In this document: positions 1 through 8,051 of the stretch, in pieces
Position numbering within the stretch: the stretch's first letter is position 1
How the letters are laid out: each line of letters starts with the position of its first letter
Source of the DNA: Mixia osmundae IAM 14324
Taxonomy: Eukaryota; Basidiomycota; Mixiomycetes; Mixiales; Mixiaceae
Direction of reading: 5' to 3'
Length of the DNA stretch: 64,000 nucleotides
Assembly (NCBI RefSeq): GCF_000708205.1
Contig: NW_014575552.1
Coordinates: 348,411-412,410, forward strand
Notes under the pieces: model-generated
Told to the model about the DNA's origin: nothing
Database searches by the model: none
What the model saw: the letters and a program-made list of their open reading frames with translations, nothing else
Translations under genes and position numbers: made by a program

Positions 1-663
1 CAATACCGTATGAATGAACGCATCATGCGCTTTGCGTCTGATGCACTTTACGAAGGCAAGCTTGTGGCTGCATTACAGGTGAAGGACCGTCTGCTGTGCG
101 ATCTTGTCGAGACGAAAGGCGACGACGTGCTCGATCATCCTGTCATCTTCATTGATAGTACGCTTGATGTGCCAACACCTTCACATGCTGAATCTCTGAG
201 CGCAGCCACAGGTAACGATATGTACGAGCGCGCAGACGAGGAGACAGGTGTACGCACGCTGAGCAAATACAACGAGAATGAGGCTGTACAAGTCGTCAAG
301 CACATCTCAGAGATCGTTTCTGCAGGCTTGCCACCAAAGTGCATCGCGGTCATCTCTCCCTACAACGCGCAGGTCTCGCTCTTGCGTAGCCTGCTTGTCC
401 ATCTTCCGGATATCAGCGTCGGTAGCATCGACAGTTGGCAGGGCAGAGAAGCAGAGTGCATTATCATCAGTCTCGTTCGAAGCAACGACCAGCGAGAGGT
501 CGGATTCCTCAAAGAATCGCGACGGCTCAATGTCGCGATGACGAGGGCAAAACGACAGCTCTGTGTGGTCGGCGATGCCGGCACGGTGCGGACCGGATCG
601 TCCTATCTGGAACGCTGGATGACGTGGCTCGAAGATGAATCCGACTACCGTCTTGTCCTTTGA
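1..663 (+). CDS. HCS1: DNA helicase, Hcs1/IGHMBP2 (SMUBP-2) type, 3' part only
   Basis: The reading frame is already open at base 1 (it begins Q-Y-R-M, helicase motif IV), so the 5' part of the gene lies outside the window. The rest is the second RecA-like domain of an SF1B Upf1-like helicase. Visible blocks are the SPYNAQV segment, DSWQGREAE (motif V region) and RRLNVAMTRAKRQL (motif VI with its arginine finger). The ending 'GSSYLERWMTWLEDESDY' resembles yeast Hcs1, the helicase A associated with DNA polymerase alpha, and human IGHMBP2. Family role: ATP-dependent 5'-3' unwinding in the nucleus or on ribosomes. No zinc finger follows, which fits Hcs1 better than longer relatives. Other Upf1-like helicases (Sen1, Dna2) are less likely because their ends differ. 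Confidence 0.9.
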   Translation, partial: QYRMNERIMRFASDALYEGKLVAALQVKDRLLCDLVETKGDDVLDHPVIFIDSTLDVPTPSHAESLSAATGNDMYERADEETGVRTLSKYNENEAVQVVKHISEIVSAGLPPKCIAVISPYNAQVSLLRSLLVHLPDISVGSIDSWQGREAECIIISLVRSNDQREVGFLKESRRLNVAMTRAKRQLCVVGDAGTVRTGSSYLERWMTWLEDESDYRLVL

Positions 664-740
664 GCGGCGCACAGACCATCCTCGTTGTCGACGAGCCGCG
701 ATGTCGTCGCTGCTGCTCACTCTGATAAGTACGAGTGGAT

Positions 741-1622
741 ATGCCAAGACTGCAACTTGTCGTGCTTTGGTCTGTCCTGGGCGTGAGCTGTTTCGTCACG
801 GTGCCTCCGATAGGACCGCAGCCATCACCTTTGGTCGTACAGGATACTGGCAGCCCACCGTATGAGCCAGGCCAGCCTCATCATGCGGACAAGGTCCGGC
901 TCTTGCAGCTGACTTATACCTCCTTCAAGAACTCGGGCATATTCTCGGACGGTCTGATCGGGAGCTTTTTCCCCAAGGCATTACTGGACGTTCGGGACTC
1001 AAATGGCAACGGGCTGCCATGTGGATGGAACGCGACTCTCGACGCGGCAGCTCTGTTGACTGCGCCTGCGATACATCTGCAGCCTGCTACAGACGCAAGC
1101 ACGATCTCCTCTGTCTTGCTTGCCATGATAGACTATCCGCAGCACGCGAATCTTTTGAACGAGACGATTTCCAGTGGGTCGCTTAGTAGCTTGCTCGAGC
1201 CTGTCGCCCAGAATGGCTATCTCTGCCTGCTAAGGGAGCATATCCAAGTCGGGTCGCATGCGGACGCTTACTCCTCATATGCTTTGCTCGAAGGATCAGA
1301 CATCACGCCGTATTCATCGCCTGATCCTCCAGCGGGTGACGGCGCTCATCGCATCGTCCTTGCCGCTTTCGCAAGCAATGGCGACCTGAGCCAGTCCGCT
1401 ACCAGTCTTGCTCAGCAGCGTGGCAACTTCAATCTCACTGCCTTTGCTGAAGCTGCGAATCTCGACACTCCGTACGCGCTAAGCTTTTTCATTATCGATG
1501 CGGGTGGCGACCGGGTTCTAGATACCTACAACAAGCTCAAGAGCTCGCCCGCACCTCGATCCGCGCTTCCCAAGTCGCTAGTATGGCTCACAGTCTTGGC
1601 TTTTTCATGTGCGAGCTTGTAA
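741..1622 (+). CDS. Secreted, probably GPI-anchored PEBP-like protein
   Basis: Intronless. The first ATG in frame is at 741 and gives a hydrophobic signal peptide (about residues 1-18). The body has the marks of a phosphatidylethanolamine-binding protein: a GIFSDGLIGSFFP start, then ITPYSSPDPP followed by HRIVL (the family's Y-x-x-P-x-PP...HRY block), then FNLTAFAEAANL and YALSFFIID (the family's F-x-A-x-x-F segment). The C-terminus is a short polar spacer followed by about 14 hydrophobic residues (LVWLTVLAFSCASL), the usual form of a GPI-attachment signal. Characterised fungal PEBPs such as Tfs1 are cytosolic carboxypeptidase Y inhibitors, so a wall or membrane location would be a variation. 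The assignment rests on recognised motifs only; ligand and role are unknown. Confidence 0.7.
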   Translation: MPRLQLVVLWSVLGVSCFVTVPPIGPQPSPLVVQDTGSPPYEPGQPHHADKVRLLQLTYTSFKNSGIFSDGLIGSFFPKALLDVRDSNGNGLPCGWNATLDAAALLTAPAIHLQPATDASTISSVLLAMIDYPQHANLLNETISSGSLSSLLEPVAQNGYLCLLREHIQVGSHADAYSSYALLEGSDITPYSSPDPPAGDGAHRIVLAAFASNGDLSQSATSLAQQRGNFNLTAFAEAANLDTPYALSFFIIDAGGDRVLDTYNKLKSSPAPRSALPKSLVWLTVLAFSCASL

Positions 1623-1988
1623 GGCGCCGAGATAACCGATGGGTGCCGAATGATTGATCGAGTGAACGTCAAATCATATCGAGCACGCCGGAGCCCGCTC
1701 CTGGGGATCCGGCTGCAAGCTGACGTCTGTTAAGACTCTTCCCGGAAACGGTGCAAAAGCGTCATTGAACCGTCTTGCCCCCTCGCCGGCGATGGGTTCT
1801 GTGAGGCCCAGCGCAAGGCTTTGCCAGCTCCTTTCAGCGGCTGCTCGCCAATAAAGTCATATCATCCTTCTTGCGCCGGACAATACGAAGTGCGAGCTCC
1901 CAAAAAGTCAATCGAGACATGAAGCGAATACTAGGATGCTGCTGTGATGAGCCATGTTGAGCAAATTTGAGGTCCCGAGACAGATCGA
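1623..1988. other. Intergenic 3' region between convergent genes
   Basis: About 365 bp between the stops of the PEBP-like gene and the GT15 gene. No convincing open frame or repeat is seen. Confidence 0.6.
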
Positions 1989-3239
1989 TCAGAACTCCAG
2001 ATGACGTTGGCCTTTTTGCGATTCCCGAAAGGCGGCTTCATCGCCGCGATTGAGTGCTAGCCAGCTCTGAAAGCAGATGAAGGGCTGATGTTCTGGTTTG
2101 ACGACTGTCGAGTCGGATTGATTGCATGTGCATTGGTGCTCTTCGTATGCAGGCGAAGCAGGACAATGTAGTATTGGGCGGTGGTAATATCCAATGTCAT
2201 CGAAATAGTGGACCTGGTCTCGGGGCAGAAAGAGGCCGAGAGCGAGTGAATGTACCGGTGCATCGCCTGTAGTAAAGATGAGAATGCGCGTGTGGACATG
2301 AAGAGAGTACTTAGCCCAACGTTCATAGAAGAAGCCTCCTGCTTTTTCTAAGTGATTGAAATATTTAGTGTAGGCTTCTGAGCGCCAGAAAGATATACGC
2401 CCAATCTCGAAATTGCTCCTGCTTGAAGTGTCAGCATGACTCGGGTGAGCGGTGACCCCATGCACCAAAAGTGACAAGTCTGCAAACGCAAGCGTATAAG
2501 CTCGCTCGAAACCCGTCAAGAGATCGCTCACACTGTAGCTTCCATTGGGATGCAGCCATGGCATCAAGTTGTTCTTGGCGAGATACTGCGGATTCCTCTT
2601 GACGAAGATCATGGTCTCGCGCCAGAGGGTAGGCAGCGAGACGGTGTAGTCTTTGGTGGTAATGACGAAGCCATAAGTCTTGTTGAGCCTCTCCAGGCGT
2701 AGGAACGGATCCTGCTTGACCTGACAGGAGTAGACGACGTCAGGCTCGAGGCGCCAGTACCATTCGAAGCGGTCCAGAAGGGGATGCCGGAAGATGTAGC
2801 CTGACATGTATCTGCACATTTTGCGATACGAGAGTCGACCGCCGTAGGGAATGCCGGTGGCCGCCATCTTGATCATGGCCAGTCTCTGCTTGAGCCTGTT
2901 GATGTGTTCGGGCATATCCCACTGCTCTGCAGGCACGAGTCCGTAGTGTGTCTTTGCACGGGTGGCAAGCGTCGTCTTTGCGCGCCAGTCGTAGCTGAAG
3001 TATTGCTCGTTCAGGAAGACCCAAGGGTACTGGTGCTTGTTGTTGAAGATCTCCTCGACATTGCGCATCATGCTCAGCACGCCCTCGAGATCTGTCTCGC
3101 GAGCAAGGACGAGCAGGCAGGCGCTCGCTCTTTCAGCTGGCGGCTCGATCACTTGCAATGCCGGCGGATCTTTGAGGGGCCACTGCCATAGAGCAAGCAC
3201 TGTCCGAGCGATAGCCAGCCAGACGAAGACAGACCACAT
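1989..3239 (-). CDS. GT15 alpha-1,2-mannosyltransferase (KRE2/MNT1 family)
   Basis: Type II Golgi mannosyltransferase that extends O- and N-linked mannan using GDP-mannose. The N-terminus MWSVFVWLAIARTVLAL is a signal anchor. Family blocks follow: YPWVFLNEQYF, YGGRLSYRKMCRYMSGY, the WYWRLEPDVVYSC strand, SNFEIG, AGGFFYERW, GDAPVHSLALGLFLP and YFDDIGYYH. Two introns (2480-2531 and 2419-2465) flank a 14-nt exon at 2466-2479; splicing it in restores T-C-H-F-W before SNFEIG, the conserved (L/T)CHFWSNFEIG signature. A further 48-nt in-frame segment (2267-2314) interrupts YERW-GDAP. It looks like an intron whose donor reads CTAAGT instead of GTAAGT, so it is either translated as 16 extra residues or reflects a base error. 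Spliced length is about 383 residues including that insert. Confidence 0.93.
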   Translation of the reverse strand: MWSVFVWLAIARTVLALWQWPLKDPPALQVIEPPAERASACLLVLARETDLEGVLSMMRNVEEIFNNKHQYPWVFLNEQYFSYDWRAKTTLATRAKTHYGLVPAEQWDMPEHINRLKQRLAMIKMAATGIPYGGRLSYRKMCRYMSGYIFRHPLLDRFEWYWRLEPDVVYSCQVKQDPFLRLERLNKTYGFVITTKDYTVSLPTLWRETMIFVKRNPQYLAKNNLMPWLHPNGSYSVSDLLTGFERAYTLAFADLSLLVHGVTAHPSHADTSSRSNFEIGRISFWRSEAYTKYFNHLEKAGGFFYERWAKYSLHVHTRILIFTTGDAPVHSLALGLFLPRDQVHYFDDIGYYHRPILHCPASPAYEEHQCTCNQSDSTVVKPEHQPFICFQSWLALNRGDEAAFRESQKGQRHLEF

Positions 3240-3529
3240 ACTGACGGCCTGTGTGGGCGCCGACAGAGACCGCTGAGATGTGAGAAGGATGTACGTGTCA
3301 GTTCGGTAATTCGGTCGATCAAAGCCAATAAACGCGTCGACGGCGCGAACAGGCGCTCGAAAGGAGGCGAGGAGGTCTCCTGGCAGCTTGCAGGCTGGCC
3401 AGAGCTATGCGGTGACGGTTGTGCGCGATCGTAGGTCTAATGTGACATGCCTGACATGCATGGCTCGCTGACGCGTACTTCTCCTAAGGTGAGGCTGCAG
3501 AGCATCGAGCGCTTTCCTTCCTGGCCAAG

Positions 3530-5206
3530 ATGGCAGGCCATGTGGATCCAGTCATTGCGCAAGCCTTGGCAAACCTCATCGCGGTCCTGCCTGCTTCGGT
3601 GCAGCAGCAGCAGCAGCAGCATATCCAGCTCAACCAGACCAGCATAGGCGCTAGCCCCTCCTCTCAGACCGCGACCGCGGCGAGCTTCTATGCGCTTGCT
3701 CAGCAACTCGTGCAGGAGCAGCAGTCTCAGCTGGCCATGACGGGTACGCATTCTCAAAGCAATTCGGGACCGCATCCCAGGCATGCTGCGTCCAACCTGC
3801 AGCAGCTCGAGGGGCAGCTCCAAAACAGGATCGGATCTCCCACCAATACGCCCAGCCTACTCGAAGCAGCTCGACGCTTGCAGCAGCAACAGCAGAGTCA
3901 GACCAGTGCACGCTATACTGCTTACCCTTCCCCGGATCCCCAGAGCCAGCTCGAATCCCTCGCTGCATTGTACACGGGCTCCCCAGGCATACTTCAGCCG
4001 GGCTATCCGGACGACCATCGCACAGCCCGATCCGACCCTTCTCTGAGACCAACGCATGCGCCGAGTCCGGCTCCGTCAGGCTCGACTACCATGTCAAGCT
4101 TCAACTCGCGTCATAACAACCTCATGGCAGATCATACGGGCTACAACCTGGCAAACGCGCAGGCGCTAGAGGTCCTTGCTCGCATGGCCTCTCCCGCTGC
4201 ATCGCCAAATCGCCGCGGAGACTCAAATACGAACAAATCTTGCGGAGGGAGCGCTACCAGCTTAGCCCTCCCGAAGCAAGCTCCGAGCTTTCTGCGCACC
4301 GCGAGAGGCTCGTCCGCCCAAACGTCTCAAGTCATGAATTCGTCTGACTCGAGGGCGCAAAGTGAATCCTCAGAGCTTGCGACATCGCCTAGAGATACCG
4401 TCAGACCTTCGTCCAACCAATATAAGCCACTGCCGACTCGCTCCGGTCGAGTGCCCATCATGCCAGCCGACCCGAGCAATCCGACTTTCAATCTGAACTC
4501 GTTTTTCGAGTTTCCCTCTGACAGCGATTCAGACGATCCTGATTTCCAGCCTGGAGGGGCTGAATGGCTTGAGATGGGCTTGCCTACTGTTGCCACCGAG
4601 GGCGAAGAGTGGATTCCAGACGCAGATGATGCGCAAGGCCAGCATGATGATTGGATGGACGCTCTGGCCGGTCAGCAAACAAATGACGCCAGCCGTCGAC
4701 CTAAGCGCACGCGTCAGAGCTCAGCATCGCCCAAGACACACGGCCGCGCCATACCCAAGGCATCGGGTGGAGCCACTGTTCAGCCGGTCGACAGTTCCCC
4801 GCCGGCCTTCATCCTGCCGCCCGCGCGCTCAAGAGACGCAGCTGGCCAGACGCCCGCCGTTTCGACGCCTGATGCCGACGAGGATAGAGCGACCCCTCAA
4901 GCAAAACGACGATCGCTCAAGAAGCTACCAGAACCAGAGCGCGAAGAGCTTCAACGAGAGGAGCGCCGCCAGAAAGCACAGCTCCAGCGCGACCGCAAGA
5001 AAACCGAGCTCGACAGCCTTCGCAAGCAAGTCGCCGAACTCACGCTGGACAAAGCCAAGCTCAGCAGGGAGCTCAAGCTTATGCGCCAGATCAGGCCAGA
5101 TCACACTGTCTTGTGTGACTTACTGAAAGTCTATGGCCATACCGCAAGCCAGGAGACTCTCCTGAAGATCATCGATATCACGACCAGGATACACTCGAGG
5201 AAATGA
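3530..5206 (+). CDS. Gln/Ser-rich nuclear-type protein with a degenerate C-terminal bZIP
   Basis: Single exon, about 558 residues. The N-terminal half is low-complexity, rich in Q, S, P and A, with a CAG-encoded Gln run near residue 25. Two acidic patches follow in the middle (around DSDSDDPDF and GEEWIPDADDAQGQHDDW), typical of activation regions. At about residues 465-515 lies a basic stretch (REERRQKAQLQRDRKK) running into a heptad pattern (SL-AEL-AKL-LKLM), the layout of a bZIP. The invariant asparagine of the basic region is arginine here and the usual Ser/Cys is Gln. The last 40 residues (LCDLLKVYG...LLKIIDITTRIH) form a short hydrophobic, probably helical tail. Likely a transcription factor or bZIP partner; no specific orthologue recognised. 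Confidence 0.7.
   Translation: MAGHVDPVIAQALANLIAVLPASVQQQQQQHIQLNQTSIGASPSSQTATAASFYALAQQLVQEQQSQLAMTGTHSQSNSGPHPRHAASNLQQLEGQLQNRIGSPTNTPSLLEAARRLQQQQQSQTSARYTAYPSPDPQSQLESLAALYTGSPGILQPGYPDDHRTARSDPSLRPTHAPSPAPSGSTTMSSFNSRHNNLMADHTGYNLANAQALEVLARMASPAASPNRRGDSNTNKSCGGSATSLALPKQAPSFLRTARGSSAQTSQVMNSSDSRAQSESSELATSPRDTVRPSSNQYKPLPTRSGRVPIMPADPSNPTFNLNSFFEFPSDSDSDDPDFQPGGAEWLEMGLPTVATEGEEWIPDADDAQGQHDDWMDALAGQQTNDASRRPKRTRQSSASPKTHGRAIPKASGGATVQPVDSSPPAFILPPARSRDAAGQTPAVSTPDADEDRATPQAKRRSLKKLPEPEREELQREERRQKAQLQRDRKKTELDSLRKQVAELTLDKAKLSRELKLMRQIRPDHTVLCDLLKVYGHTASQETLLKIIDITTRIHSRK
3602..3619 (+). repeat. CAG trinucleotide run (6 copies)
   Basis: Six uninterrupted CAG codons encode a Gln run near the N-terminus of the bZIP-like protein. 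This is a simple coding microsatellite that may vary in length between strains. Confidence 0.9.
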
Positions 5207-5268
5207 CAGACTATGCTATACGTTAAGCTGTTGACAATCTGTAAATGTTGTATGTCCGGCAAGCATCG

Positions 5269-7903
5269 TCAGATGGGATACAACAGAGATTGCCAACCTG
5301 ACGGTGAGAGCCGATCCAGCATCGATTGAAGCTCCGAAGGTGCGGGCGCAGCGTGCGTATGCGACTGTGCTTCCAGTTCTAGGAGAATCTGTGAGATGTC
5401 TTTCGACAGCGTCGGCTGCATTGCAGCAGAGGAGGGTGTCTCGATGCTTGATGCCGGCGTGGCCGATTCTCGCGAAGAGGTATTGCTAGCTGCATATTTC
5501 GCTCTCCAATTTCGGGTGTTGACGTGCATGCCGATATCCGATGGACCAAGCGCTTTCGGCAAGCAAGAGTCAGAGTCCGCGAGCAGGCCACTCAGCGTGC
5601 CGGCGACGATGATACCGAGTTTGAAGCGTCGACCGACGATCCTGAGCGCTTCGATGATCTGCTGAATGTCACGAAATGCTTCTTCGGCGCGTGTCCGGTC
5701 GCCCATCTGGTTACGTATCGCATGTTCTCTAATGAAAGTCCGGCCGGCGACAGACCAGCAGTGTATTGCAAACGTCGCGAGCAGGCTGAGGTCATATGAG
5801 GACGATCTCAAGACATTGATGATGCTGAGTATGGACCGCGCAGAAGCTAGACAGCGCTCCCTAGGCAGATCGGTCGCGTTGAGACTGACGAAGGGCTCAT
5901 GGAGCAAGATGGTGGAGCAATGCGGCACAGTGTGCGCGGTGATGAGCTCCACGTCAAAGAGTGCACGTGAGCGGTCGCCCAACGCTTGGCTGAAATTACG
6001 ATAAGCAGGAGGAAAGCTCAGTCTGAACGCGACCAGCTCGGCGTCAAGACGTCTGAATTCTGGGGACTCTATGAGGCTTTCTCTTGTACAGCCTGGCAGA
6101 GCATCTCCGTCTCCGAAAGGAGGTGGCAAACGTTGGACATAGTACGTAGCTCGTCCCAGCAAGATGACGGCCTTGATGTCAAGCTGTCTCGGCCCGACAA
6201 GGCCGTTCGGATGGCATGTGAAGAATTGAGGCGAACGAATGAAAAGTGCAGCCACAGCCTCGTCCTCTGTCACTGTTTCTAGGACCTCTGGAATTTGACT
6301 GGGCAAGAGCGAAGTAATGTCCTTTTCGTCGATCGCTCCCGCCCAGCCTGTACTAACGCTGGCGAAGCGATCGCACATGAAATTTGTCCAAAAGGTCTCA
6401 GACCGTTCATGATAGATGTGACAGTCCTTGCTCGGCGGAAAGAAGAATCTACGAGGTCGATTGTCGACTGCCCCCGGGTCACTCCTGAATTCCAGTCGTG
6501 GGATCTTGTTGAGCTCGAGGGGCAGACATGTTCTTGTAGCGAGGCCGCAGAATGCCCACACTTCTGTGAACTTGGCAGTCGCGAGGGCGAAGAAGACAAG
6601 CAGGCTAGTAGCCTGAGCCATATCGAGAAGCTTATGACCATCTGACAATCCGGCGACCCATGCATAGCGCGCCTGATTTGCATGGTAAGCGGCAGGGCTG
6701 TGGATGGCGGATTAGCCGCGCGATCAATAATAGCACGAGACTGACCTAGGATCGCCTCCTATAGCCCAGTATTGCTCGAGGTGGATGCCGTAAGCTTCGG
6801 GCGCGAGCAGCGAGGAGCCGATGCAGCAGACGCTGTGGATCAGGCTGGTATGAGGGAAGTCGGGATGACGCGGAGGAAGGTCCAACGCAGCTGCACAAGT
6901 CAATTCAGAGTGGTTCGGCCAGACGACTGGTGTACAAACCCATGAAGCGGGCCTTGCTCACAGTATGCGAGCAGAGATGGGATTTCGAGAAAAAGGCGTT
7001 GCAGAGGGCTGAGACAAGAGCGGGCGAAGGCAACGTGATCGGCCATCCCGGATAGAGCATCTGCTGAAGAGACGCTTCGTCTGCCGGCATGAGCTGTGGA
7101 TCTAGCTCGAAAGATGTCAGATCGGGCAATGGAGTGGCGGCTGCAGGCGCTGTGGCGAGATTGGAGCTGCCGCTGACGCCTAGGAAGACGTTGCCGTTGG
7201 CTTGCAGAGCGACTTCAGGCCAGATTGAAGCTAAATCGGTAGCGGTCGATGACATACCGGGCGATGCTGCCGTTGCCGTACGTGCGCTTATGACCGAACG
7301 TGCGTGAGAAGCGGATGCGAGATCAGCAAGCTGACGCTCAAGAATCTGATTGCGTTGTTCTAGCGCTCGGATCATCTCTTGCCAGTCTGGCTGCGCATCG
7401 TAGGCAGTCGCAGGCGCTTCCGCCTTGAAGACCGGCGCAGATGAGCCAGCGGATGATCGCAGGCGTGGTTGAGCCTCCTTGCGGGCATATTGACAAACGA
7501 CATCGTCCGGCTCATTGCCCGACGCGATAGCTGATCGCCGGCATGGAGTACACGCGGGCCTGAGAACGTCACATTTGACTTTGCGGTCTCTGCAACGTTG
7601 GCAAGCTTCGAACCTGCTGAGCGCCGGTTGACGCCGCTTGCGAGGCTTGTCCTTGTCCGGCTCGGTCGTTTCAGACAGTCTGCGCGTATTCAGGGGAGGC
7701 AGTCTGTGATGCTGGCTTGACGATGGATGACTGCCTTGGTCATTGTACGGCTGACCGACACTGCTGTGGTAGGGACCCAGCCTGAGATCGCCTACATGAG
7801 ACGCAGCTGGACTGGATGACTGAGTCTGCGCAGCAGGCAGCCCTGCCGAGCCGAAGAGCTGTGTCTTGAGGTCGATCGGGGCATTCCATGGCGAATCCAT
7901 GGC
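5269..7903 (-). CDS. Zn2Cys6 transcription factor with fungal-specific (MHR) domain
   Basis: Two long exons plus a middle exon form one gene. The DNA-binding knot is in the first exon: ACQRCRDRKVKC-DVLRPA-CTPC, then a long 15-residue gap before the sixth cysteine (VVCQY); most Zn2Cys6 proteins have 5-9 residues there. After about 200 disordered residues comes the fungal_trans region (FFSKSHLCSHTVSKARFM, then HPDFPHTSLIHSVCC, YHERSETFWTNFMCDR). The GT-AG intron at about 6903-6951 removes the stop after 'SRLAEPL', and a second GT-AG intron follows codon GGDP. A second in-frame ATG at 8026 would add 41 residues; I prefer 7903 (MDSPWNAP). Likely a nuclear regulator of metabolism; its target genes cannot be inferred from the neighbours. 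It diverges from APC5 with a very short shared 5' region. Confidence 0.87.
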
Positions 7904-8051
7904 GCACCGTCCGACGTCGAGCGATGGGCGAGCTTGTCCGATCGACTGCGGGGAAAGCGGAGCTGAGCGCTGACCACGGAAAGCGCGACGACAGTGATCT
8001 GAGCGAGCGCGCGCCCAACGAATCATCGAGCCCGGAGTGCGTCAGACATCC

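Noticed and set aside
2267-2314. GC-AG intron in the GT15 gene (GCTAAG...CAG)
   Set aside because: A GC-AG cut would be 49 nt long and would shift the frame of GDAPVHS; only a 48-nt removal keeps it, so this is not counted among the GC-AG introns.
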